NCBI GenBank assembly: GCA_001579985.1
Contig: LRSR01011745.1
Coordinates: 1 to 32,176, forward strand
Direction: 5' to 3'
Source: Hypsibius dujardini
Taxonomy: Eukaryota; Tardigrada; Eutardigrada; Parachela; Hypsibiidae
DNA: 32,176 bases
In this document: positions 18,004 through 26,860 of the stretch, piece after piece
Numbering within the stretch: position 1 is the first letter of the stretch
How the letters are laid out: each line of letters begins with the position of its first letter
Made by a program: the position numbers and the translations under genes
The notes under the pieces: generated by a model
Database searches by the model: none
What the model saw: the letters and a program-made list of their open reading frames with translations, nothing else
What the model was told of the DNA's origin: nothing

Positions 18004-21000
18004 ATGTCTTCCGGCGCGTCAAGCGGCGACCGTTCCTTGTCTACCGCAGCAGGGCAAGAACCCGCGACAACCAATCAACCGTTACAGCCGATAGAGCTTC
18101 CCGTTAAGAAATTCCTCAAGTTCCACGGTCGCGGCTGGCGTGGAACCATCAAGCGTGGCTACGCACTTCGCCAAATGGCGCGCCAGTGGAGTTCCCTGCA
18201 GTATGCTTGCTCTGTGCGAGGCATCAAACCGTTCGACCCTGACCGTTCCAAGCTGATCTCCCTGATCGAGCAGGAGGATGACTTCTTTCGTCTTTTCGGC
18301 TGCTACTCCTTGTGTAGTTCCCAGGAGAACCGTAGAACCTACGCGTCGGAGCAACTGAAACTCTGGAAAAGCTGTCCAGCCTCCGGTAGGGAATGGCGAC
18401 TGGTTCTAAAAGTGGTTCCGGTTCCGGTTCGGATTTCGACTGGAACCGCCTAATGAGGGCTCGGTTCTTTTCTGGAACCGGTTCTTTTCTACCATGGCAA
18501 AAGCCTGAACCGGTTCGATAACAGTTACCCCGGTTCCAACCGGTTCCATCCCAATTGTTCCCGTCCGCTTCCAAAAAGAGACCGGTTCAAATCGGTTCGA
18601 TACCGGTCAGCGGTTCCAACCGGTTCGGTCCCCGTAATCGGTTAGAACCGGTTCCATTTTTCGCTGTCTCTTTTTGAAACCGAACCGCAAGACCCGATGG
18701 AACCGGTTCCGTTAATAAATTCGATTTTTTTACCTTTAGCCTCCGGACGGTCCGCCGGGAAACCGTCCGACCCGGCAGCGGTGGACTCGGAATGGTTAAT
18801 CTTCGCCACGTTGGATCAGATCCTGAAGCGGTCTCTTCGTGTCCCCACGGGCGAAGCTCGTCAGGTCGTGACGGAAAACCTGCGAGACCTCGCGCGAGCC
18901 TCCACCGGGGAATACATCACGATCAGCGACTTTGGGCACAAATGCCGGACGCTCCGCGTGATAGACCGGCTGAAGCGAGACTTTGATTTCTGGAATCGAA
19001 TGGATCGCCGTTCGTCCTATTACACTCACACGAAACTGGAGATGAGCGAGAGCCAGCTCACCCGGGAGATGGAGGACTACTACGGTCGATGGGCCGCCTC
19101 TGCGCTGTCGTTCGAGACGGATGGACGGGAATTTTGTCGCACACAGTTAGACATCTGGAAGAAGCTACAAAACCAGATGGTCGGAGCTCTGAGCCTGCTG
19201 TGTGAGGAAGAGTTCTTCATCGGCCTGGAAGGGGCGTGGCAAAGACTTCTCTCTGGGACTTCCGTTCGGGAGCTCGACGACGCGGGGGCTGGTGATTGGT
19301 ATGAATCGCTGAAGATGGCGCGACAGCAGCAGCGGACGGAAAGGGGATGTCTCGAACTGACTGAGAGATCGCGCATGCTCCACGAGATAGATGAACTGAT
19401 GCGGATCACGCGGTTCCAGGTGCGGACCAGAAAGAAATTTCCGTACTTCTACGACGGGAGTGATCGCCATTGGGGAGCATTCGCAAAGAGTTGGCAGTGC
19501 AATGAACGGGAATTGGGCGGGAAACTCCGAGCGTACAGCCGCCAACGATGGGCGAATGACGCCGTCGACAGACGGACGGACGGAGAAACGGACGGACGAA
19601 GTGCCATCGTGACGATTGAGCAATTGGATCACGTGAAACGGGATTTGGACGACTGGAAGGTCGGTTGGAAAGAAGAACTGGATTATCTGACCGTTCACGA
19701 CGGCTTCTTCACAGGACGCGACAACATGGCGTTCTCGCTCGGTGTGAAGAGCTGTGTCGTCGTGCAGACGGTCGGCTTGACGGAGGCACTGGCGAACTGC
19801 TCGGTGGAAGACCTTTTAGATGAGTATGGACCGGACGAAGCGAGTTGGGTGTTTGAGAAAGCGTGGTTGCTTAATGAAATGGACAGGCTGATAGCGTTCA
19901 TTCGCGATAGTCTTCAGGGTCATGGGTACTATACATGTGATCTAGACGTGCTTGCGGCATCGGAGAAACAGCTGGAACAGGCTTGCGACCGATTTCACTT
20001 TCGCTTCGCAGGTACTGTACACATCTATTTTAATGTAGTGGAGTAAAGTAACTTCATGAACAATTAACGGGTTTTAGCGAGGCATGTCGGATGTGCGAGT
20101 CCAACCGATGACCGATGGAGCTACGTGAAGCAGCAGCTCGGCATCTGGAAGACCTGCATGAGAAACGGAGTGAATCACCTAACCATTCATGAAGGCTTCT
20201 TCACTGGACGCGGTAATATGGAGTACAATTTCGGCAGTAAGGACAACAACGCCGGGTCTGTCTTGGAGACGGAGAATAAACAGACAGAGTTCTCACTTGA
20301 AGACCTCACGAATCGAGACGAACCGAGCGACGTGCTTGTGCTGTTTGAGAAAGCGAGGGCGCTTCAAGAAATGGACGAGTTGATGGCATCCATTCGCAGT
20401 AGTCTCAACGGTCATGGGTACTACACATGCGATCTGGAAGTTGTCGCGGCCACGGAGAGAAAGCTAGAGGAGTCTTGCGATCGGTATTGCCGTCGCTTTG
20501 CAGGTACCGTATGCTCGTGATCTCAAGCATCAGCTAAGCCCCGCCTCCCTCGGTATGGCCCTGCAATCGATTGAACGTTCAATCTAATTCACTGTCCTGT
20601 GATTGGCTGATTCCGTACAGCTTACTTGTTGTGCCTGATCGATTGATTGTACAGTCGTGCTTTTCTGTATTTTTGTCCCTACAGTGCTGATTCAGTGAAC
20701 GAAGCCAAATAATTAGTCATTAACAGTTTGAGTTCAGTTTTTTTTTGTACTTCAACTGATAGTAAATTTTGGTAACCAACATTTCAACCTGTTTTTTGAA
20801 CATTTTATTCCGAAATTAATTATTTTGAAGGTTCGGCTGAGATCACGGACAAGCTCAACTACTGCCAGGAACAGTACCGCATCTGGAAGAGTCTTGGCCA
20901 CCATTACAGCCCACTGTGGTGGGCCACGGACGGCTTCATCTCCTCCCTCAACGACCTTCCCCTCCGGAGTCTCGAGGACATCCTCCTCTTCACCGGAACA

Positions 21001-22169
21001 GTCGGCCAGGCACGAGTTCGTCGTGTCTGTCGACGGTGGGGCGCCATCGTCCGCATGTCGTACATCAGTAAATGCCTCAACGTTGAAGTTCCCGATATCT
21101 GGACGACCGTTTCGTCTGCGAAGATTCCGGTGTTGAGCAAGGGTCTCTCGGTCATGGTGATGGAGCATACCCACGCCATAGCCTTCATTCGACCGTCCGT
21201 CCACCCGTCCGTCCGACCGTCCGTCCACCCGTCCGTCCGACCGTCCGTCCACCCGTCCGTCCGACCGTCCGTCAGCCAGTCTGACTACGAACTCCTGATT
21301 AAGCTGGCCGTAATTGCTGAAAAGGTCCAAGTCAACGCGGATCGTTGGTCTCCGTGGGCCTTGACTCTGGTCAATTTTGAGATCGCCGCACGGACCGCCT
21401 ACGTTTGGCTGTGTCCTCTGATGGCTTCCGGCCAACTGTTTAACGAGTTTGCCCTGAGTTGCTGCAGGTTACTGTTGCCTATGCCATTTCCGTGTGCTGC
21501 GGTAACCGTGGGAAACTTCAGCGGGACCTTGACGTCCTTGGAGGAGCCTGTGCTAGCGGAGTTTTTTCGCCTTTGTGCTGCGGTAACCAGGAGAAATTTC
21601 AGCGGGTTCTTCACGTCCTGGGAGAAGCCGATGCTAGCGGAGATCTTTCGCCGGTGCCTTGGCCGACCAGACGGCCTCGCGCCAGACATGTTGGCTGACG
21701 TGCGACAATGCACAGGTACTGGTGTTTAGAGTAATATATAGTGAAAGATGATTCAACAAACAACAACGTGATTGACAATGACAACAAAAAGTTGAAATAG
21801 GAAAAGTCGGGTGTTTTATTTACGTTTTTTGCAGACCAACTGAAAGATCCGGCTGAGCAGTTGAGGGTGCGCGCGTGTCTGAAGAATTGGGATGACTGGA
21901 ACCGGTGTGACGACTTTTCGGAAGACATCAGCGGGATTGGAGCGGCCATCTGGCAAGACATCGAGGTTCCTACGTTGGTGGAGATATTCGTCCTGAAAGT
22001 CCTGCAGGACGTGGAGTATAACTATGAAACCCACGAAATGCACGTCGCGATGGAATGTGCTGCTGGTGGTGCGCCGAATGTCCGCTTAATCAACATCATC
22101 ATGACCGTTTACACGAAGAAAGACTGCGTGCTCGATACTTTTGTCCGGTCACTCAAAGTGTTGTTGTAA
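18004..22169 (+). CDS. F-box multi-module protein, copy 5 (intact, 1099 aa)
   Basis: Exons 18004-18385, 18740-20011, 20078-20503, 20831-21715, 21835-22169 add up to 1100 codons with stop; introns of 354, 66, 327 and 119 bp are all GT-AG, phase 1. Residues 1-127 form the exon 1 domain. Modules lie at about 190-248, 262-400, 424-551 (exon 2) and 565-693 (exon 3). Each ends in an ExDxLM-like helix, an aromatic pair (YYT, YFY), an SE/NE/TExxL helix and a basic RxxFA/RWA-type end. The F-box is about 733-765 ([16 protein letters not shown] ... RRVCRRW). A seven-unit xPSV tract follows. Exon 4 carries an 81-bp in-frame duplication at 21493-21654. No LRR, kelch or WD repeats are seen. An SCF adaptor role is inferred from the F-box; no signal peptide or membrane segment is evident. 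Confidence 0.82.
18476..18708. promoter_or_regulatory. Intron 1 array of AACCGGTT palindromes, copy 5
   Basis: Exact AACCGGTT at 18476, 18508, 18538, 18618, 18646 and 18701 within a 354-bp intron, with many single-mismatch versions. The spacing is irregular. The number, six, is the same as in copy 3. Confidence 0.6.
20505..20628 (+). repeat. Dispersed repeat forming the 5' part of intron 3, copy 5
   Basis: Matches 7661-7785. It starts one base inside the exon 3 donor (CAG/GTACCGTATGCTCG), so the donor is kept but the intron body differs from introns 3 of copies 1, 3 and 6, which share a different sequence with ATCAATCAATCAAT. Confidence 0.7.
21191..21275 (+). repeat. GTCC tract coding for xPSV repeats, copy 5 exon 4
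   Basis: Alternating RPSV and HPSV, seven units, frame kept. The higher-order period is 24 bp (RPSVHPSV). It lies directly after the FI that ends the conserved post-F-box stretch. Confidence 0.9.
21493..21654 (+). repeat. 81-bp in-frame tandem duplication in exon 4, copy 5
   Basis: TGTGCTGCGGTAACC occurs at 21493 and again at 21574. The two units encode [15 protein letters not shown]... and CAAVTRRNFSGFFTS.... Copies 1, 3 and 6 have one unit only. The units have diverged, so the duplication is not brand new, and the frame is intact. Confidence 0.85.
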
Positions 22170-22379
22170 TATGACGTATTAACTATAAATACGAAGCTGC
22201 ATGTTCAAACTCTCGGGTTGGGCCACGCCCAACAAGTCCTCATATCCAATCATTCCATCTGTTTGACTCACTTGTACCTTAGTTAGTAAGTCTATCTACC
22301 TTTTTAACCCGATTCTGCCGCTACAGCTAATTACTTGCATGTAATTCTGATGTATGTGCTATTTACTATCATTTCTATA

Positions 22380-22385
22380 AATAAA
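22380..22385 (+). other. Possible polyadenylation signal of copy 5
   Basis: AATAAA in TATAAATAAAAC, 211 bp after the stop of copy 5. It is a different site from that conserved in copies 1 and 6, so this call is tentative. Confidence 0.35.
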
Positions 22386-22608
22386 ACTTTACTGTATAAT
22401 CATGTGTTTTATTAGTTCTACAAGCAGCTGTCCTCTTTCCTTTCCTCCAATTTCCGGTTGGCCTCACCCTGCGACTAACCGTCACACCTTTGTAGAAATC
22501 AGTCTTTGAGTCCAGTTCTCCCTTTATGTGCCATCCGGCCGTCTGTTAGAATCCCCCCCCGTCTACATTGAGACCGACCGAGTGACCATCACCCGGTCAC
22601 ACAGTCAA

Positions 22609-22670
22609 ACATTCAATACTCCTGATCGAGCTGTCTGCAGACAGCTAGTTGCGAAGTATTGAAGATCAGG
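22609..22670. repeat. Conserved 3'-flank palindrome, copy 5
   Basis: ATTCAATACTCC ... GAAGTATTGAA around the perfect palindrome CTGTCTGCAGACAG. Counterpart of 3352-3408 and 13143-13200. Confidence 0.6.
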
Positions 22671-23364
22671 CCTGCCTGGATCTTTGTTCATATCCCCTCC
22701 TAGTGCATTATTAGACTCTCCGATCTACACTGCCACATTTCCGTCTCCCCGTCCGTGATAATCACACTGTCAGTCTCTCCGTTTGACTACTCGTGTGAGC
22801 TTTTGTCTAACAATCAACAATGGGCGACTGCCTTCCCGTCTCACCGTCCGACTGACCTTCAACGTCGGACTCACCTCGATGTGTGCCATCCGTCAACCTT
22901 TTAGACCGGCGCATCATTTGATACCCGAATCTACATCACAGCCTTTCCGTCTCGCCGTCCGAGCGTCCGTCACAAGACCCTCCGTTACCCGTCTAATTCC
23001 CCGAGTCTTCGTCTCACCGTCACCCATCTCTCCGTCCCTCCGTCTAACTCACCGTCACCTGTCTCTCCATCTAAGTCCCGTATGTGTCTCTATCTCTTCC
23101 CTCCGACCCTCAAATTCTCACGTCTTCTCGTCAAGATTTTTCGTATCAGACTATCCCATAAAGGATCAATCCGGCAGATGACCCTCGTTTTTACATCTCT
23201 TAAATACACACGTATGGTGGAGCCACACAAATACCTTTCATGGTATGCGAAGAATGCATCTCTAGAAGAACCAACACCGGCTACCGCTGGACAGCGATCG
23301 TAGATATGCAGGCGTTATGGACCACCTTAAATCAACAGCCTGCAAGAAAAAATACTTGGGCAGT

Positions 23365-23627
23365 CAGTCTGTCAGTCTGTCCGCCTGTCTGTCTATTTGT
23401 CTGTCTCTCTGTCTCTCTTTCTATTTGTCTGTATTGTCAGTCAGTCAATGTCCAATTGTCTTCTTGAATGTCTCTTATCACTTATGTGTCTCAGTGTCGG
23501 CTTGCCTTCGCGCGTCAGTATACAGCCGCTATGGACTTACCGCTCCTGCGCCGTGCGACCGATCCCAGCTTCATTGAAATCTAGCTAATGGTTTACTGGT
23601 TGACTGTCTGTCTGTCTGTCTGTCTGT

Positions 23628-23662
<35 letters not shown>

Positions 23663-23665
23663 CCC
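23365..23665. repeat. Tetranucleotide tracts CTGT and CCTG
   Basis: Two simple tracts, about 23365-23440 (GTCTGTCTGTCT with interruptions) and 23600-23665 (CTGT then CCTG), lie upstream of the SWIM ORF. The Ser/Cys/Leu-rich reading frames over them are by-products of the repeat. Confidence 0.85.
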
Positions 23666-23761
23666 GCGCTCCAAGGCGCGGTCCGGTTTACTTACGCCGA
23701 CAAAATCTGGTTGTACCCATACTGAAAATTCCTCTCTCCTTCACTGCGGAAACATTTGCGG

Positions 23762-24271
23762 ATGGAAAGCACGTTATCCGAAACACCAAGACCTCAGCTA
23801 CATTTTCTCTACAAGAAGAGAAAACTCAATTTTGCAGTACAAGAGAAGGACACAATGATTACATGTTTCTGCTTTTTCAACTGCACTTTCGGTTTACCGT
23901 GCCGACACGTAATGTTCCATCGTCAAACGCTGGCCACATCGCAATTTTGTTTTGAAGACTGTCAGAAGCGATGGTTCCGCAAATTTACGGGTCCAGATAT
24001 TGAGTTCATGCGTTCAGGCTTATTTACTATGACGGAACAGGAAGTTGAAGATGCAGAAGTAGAATTTGGCCTAGCAGTCCGACATCAAGCAATGCCGAAA
24101 GAACGGCGTCACATTGAAGCGCTCGTTATTGCTAAGGATATGGCTACCATTGTACCAGCGTATGGTGGAGAAGGATTTCAGCAACGCCTGGCGGTTCTCG
24201 CAAAAATGCTCAAGCTGCTAAAGAACAATTTAAAACCCGGCGTGCTGCACCTGTGGCTGGATCGCGCCTAG
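23762..24271 (+). CDS. SWIM zinc-finger protein fragment (transposase-like C-terminal region)
   Basis: From ATG 23762 the ORF encodes 169 residues. A CxC...CxH SWIM motif lies at about residues 35-49 (CFCFFNC...LPCRH), followed by a stretch that resembles what follows SWIM fingers in MULE-type transposases and ZSWIM proteins (CQKRWFRKF). There is no DDE transposase core upstream; that side is simple repeat, so this is probably the 3' end of a longer gene or of a mobile element. After the TAG at 24269 the same frame stays open to 24541 (ENFVKSSTNEMGQILTETPEDPE...), though its last 60 bp or so are antisense aminopeptidase intron. A decayed, once longer ORF is likely. Confidence 0.55.
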   Translation: MESTLSETPRPQLHFLYKKRKLNFAVQEKDTMITCFCFFNCTFGLPCRHVMFHRQTLATSQFCFEDCQKRWFRKFTGPDIEFMRSGLFTMTEQEVEDAEVEFGLAVRHQAMPKERRHIEALVIAKDMATIVPAYGGEGFQQRLAVLAKMLKLLKNNLKPGVLHLWLDRA

Positions 24272-24550
24272 AAACATAACCAATCTGAAAACTTTGTAAA
24301 AAGTTCGACGAACGAAATGGGACAGATCCTAACCGAAACGCCAGAAGACCCGGAACAAGTTTTAACCGCGTCGGAAGATGAATCGATACAAGAACAGAAT
24401 GACACGAATACCGTGAACGAGACAACAAATATTCGATCACTGTTCCCCTTCACAATCGAGTCACAAGTTGAGACACGAGCAATCCAATCCATCAAACATT
24501 ACATCCAACACACTCAAAAACAGAAAATGATAAGACTAAAGTGAACGTAC

Positions 24551-25067
24551 CCCGTCCGCCAACACCAAAGGTCCCTCAACATCGGTGTTGTTGATCTCGA
24601 TGCTCTTTCCGGAGTAGCTGTAGATAATGTCGTCCGGTCGAGTCGCATCGGCACTCATTGAGTTCTCCGCGATGCACAAAACGGCGTAGAGTTCTTGATC
24701 GAATCCCTGAAAGGCAGACGCAAACACTACAACCAGTCGGCCTACCTGCCTGTTTGTCTGCTTGTCTGTCTGTCTGTCTGACTGTCAGTATGACGATCAC
24801 GCCTACCGAGCGAACAGCAGCCTGTAAGGCTCCAAGCACACCCGCAGACGCGGAGATGTTGGGGATGACGATGAACTCCACGATGACGCGGCTCTCATTC
24901 GTGTCGGCGGTCGTCCGGGTGTCACGGTTCGGAGTGCCCGGTAGGAGGTGGGCGCTGTCCTGAACGGCCTTGACGGCGAAGACGGAAACGGTTTTAGCGG
25001 AGTAAAGGGGAAAGGCACGCACTACCGCGCAGCCCAGGTTGAGAACGTCTTGCGGGAAACATACAAT
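24551..25067 (-). pseudogene. M17 aminopeptidase (NPEPL1-like) fragment C: two exons
   Basis: Exon 25067-24807 (87 codons, after ATTCCAG) reads IVCFPQDVLNLGCAVVRAF... to ...GALQAAVRS, then donor GTAGGC. Exon 24706-24551 (52 codons, after CTTTCAG) reads [16 protein letters not shown]... to [13 protein letters not shown], then donor GTACGT. Both introns are phase 0 and fit exon VAYAQKDL of fragments A and B. M17 enzymes have NTDAEGRL here; the catalytic Arg is Pro (CGT in fragment B, CCT here), so activity is very unlikely. Upstream the homology ends in a CAGG tract; downstream it joins the SWIM ORF. The exons are open, so decay may be slow or recent. Confidence 0.78.
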
Positions 25068-25099
25068 CTGGAATGGGCATAATTGTTAGAACTAGCGAG

Positions 25100-25118
25100 C
25101 GAGACAAACAGACACATA

Positions 25119-25156
<38 letters not shown>

Positions 25157-25290
25157 TAGGCAGGCAGGCAGACAGACAGACACATAGACAGGCAGGCAGG
25201 CAGGCAGGTAGGCTGGCAGGCAGACAGACAGACACATAGACAGGCAGGCAAGCAGGCAGGAAGACAAATACAGACAGACAGACGAACACG
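25100..25290. repeat. CAGG/CAGA tetranucleotide tract
   Basis: Blocks of CAGG alternate with ACAGACACATAGA, giving a higher-order unit near 60 bp repeated about three times. Antisense frames read CLPACLSVC-type peptides, which are repeat artefacts. Confidence 0.85.
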
Positions 25291-25900
25291 GACATATGAT
25301 CTATAAGTTAAAACATAGTTGGTTTGGTCCACAGAATCATTGCGAAAAAAAAAATCAAGCCAATCAACTGTAGCCTCAAGATCAAGTAGATCAATATAAT
25401 ATCTGCCAATCAACCAATCAAACGCTCCGGCGCACAAACAGCAAATTAATCAACATGATATCTGCCAATCAACCAATCAATCGCAGCTTTAACTGCACAG
25501 AAAGTCTATCGACACAACATCTGCCACGTCCGTAACGTCTGCACACGCTATATCTACGATCGCTGTCCAGTGATAGCCGGTGTTAGTAAGGTCTTTTAGA
25601 GATCTTCGGGTATCCTTTGCCCAGTGAAACCTTGAATGCATTCCCATGCGTTGTGTTTTTTTAACCGTTGTTCTCCGTGGTAGGTCCGACGGGAGCGCTG
25701 ACCGACTCGACCGTCTCTGAAGCTCCATAAACTGGGTGCCGTGGTAGTCAGCCACGGCGGGCGGGAAGTTTGTGTCAGTTTGAGTGTTGCACTAGATTTG
25801 GTCATTAATAGGAACCGTTCTCCTTGATGATTGCGTATCTTCTGTAATTGCTTTATATTCTACTCTGCGTCTTCAGTTGTGCAAGTGGATTGGACACGCA
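25291..25900. repeat. Repeat-bearing spacer and distal end of the inverted duplication
   Basis: No supported gene. TAATATCTGCCAATCAACCAATCAA (about 25396) and GATATCTGCCAATCAACCAATCAA (about 25459) form a direct repeat. On the minus strand about 25630-25546 reads TNTGYHWTAIVD, matching TNTGYRWTAIVD on the plus strand at about 23275-23310. The match is short and of unknown nature. Confidence 0.45.
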
Positions 25901-26860
25901 TGTCACACTAAGCATACCATGAAACGGTGTCTGTGTGGCTCCACAAGACGTGTTTATTTAAGAGATGTAAGAACGAGATTGATCTGCCGGACTGTTTTCT
26001 TATTGGATAATCGGACACGAAAAATCTTCCCAAAAAGACGTGAGAATTTGAGGGTCGGAGGGAAGAGATAGAGAAACACGCGGGAATTAGACGGAGGGAA
26101 AGGTGACGGTGAGTGAAACGGAGGGACCGACGACGGTGAAACGGGAAGGCCGTCGTCCAATGTTGACTGTTAAAGAGATGGAATCACACGAAAAGTCAGA
26201 CGGAGAGATTGACTGTGTGATTGTCACGGATGCGGAGACGGAAATGTGACAAGTGTATATCGGAGAGTCCAACAATGCACCAAGAGGGGAAATAAACAGA
26301 GTTCGGCATGCCTGACCTTCAATACTCCGGAAGCCGGAGACCACTGCCGACCGTGGACCAGGGCGACAATGAACAAAGAGCAACACTAGTAGTTTGATGG
26401 AAGGACTGCACGTATGCCTGTCGCTCAGACGGGGAGACGGAAAGATTATAGTGCGCACCGGAACAGTCACGATCACTCCAAATTTTTTACCGTAATGGAG
26501 TGTTAGGTCTACCAACCGGAAGTTGGATAGTAACAGGTTTATTAGACTGAAAGTATAGATAGGTTGAGAAGAAAAGTGGAAGAAAGCAAAGAGGAGGTAC
26601 AACTGCCAGTAGAACTAATAAAACACATGATTATATAGTAAAGTGTTAACTATAAAAATGATAGTAAATAGCACATACATCAGAACTGCATACAACTAAT
26701 TAGCTGTAGCAGCAGAATAGGGTTAATAAGGGAGATAGCCTTACTAATTAAGCAAAGTACTAGTGAGTCAAACAGCTGTAATGATTGGATATGAGGACTT
26801 GTTGAGCGTGATCCAGCAGGAGAGTTTGAGCGGCTTCGTATTTATAGTAAAAACGTCACA
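25901..26860 (-). repeat. 3' flank of copy 6 (right arm of the inverted duplication)
   Basis: On the minus strand this repeats the order seen after copies 1 and 5: 3'UTR-like stretch, CCGTCT-rich flank, half of the TTCAATACTCC palindrome at about 26310, then GTGGAGCCACAC near 25940. No gene is seen. Confidence 0.6.
26538..26543 (-). other. Probable polyadenylation signal of copy 6
   Basis: AATAAA on the minus strand in GTCTAATAAAC, the same context as the signal after copy 1, 318 bp past the stop. Confidence 0.5.

Larger units (their letters stand above)
22170..23312 (+). repeat. 3' flank of copy 5 (left arm of the inverted duplication)
   Basis: Begins with a 3'UTR-like stretch shared with copy 1 (CATATCCAATCATT ... 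GTTTGACTCAC ... TTAGTTAGTAAGTCTATCTACC), then the CCGTCT-rich flank, then TTAAATACACACGTATGGTG and GCTGGACAGCGATCGTAGATAT. The last two words recur inverted beyond copy 6 near 25965 and 25560. No gene is seen. Confidence 0.6.

Noticed and set aside
24551-25067. A functional leucyl aminopeptidase gene
   Set aside because: Only two exons are present, the catalytic Arg is Pro, and the following exon is replaced by the SWIM ORF region.
24994-25437. Cys-rich CLPACLSVC proteins (also at 6532-7042 and 23240-23577)
   Set aside because: They are translations of CAGG/CAGA tetranucleotide tracts with no conserved residues outside the repeat, so not toxin- or metallothionein-like genes.
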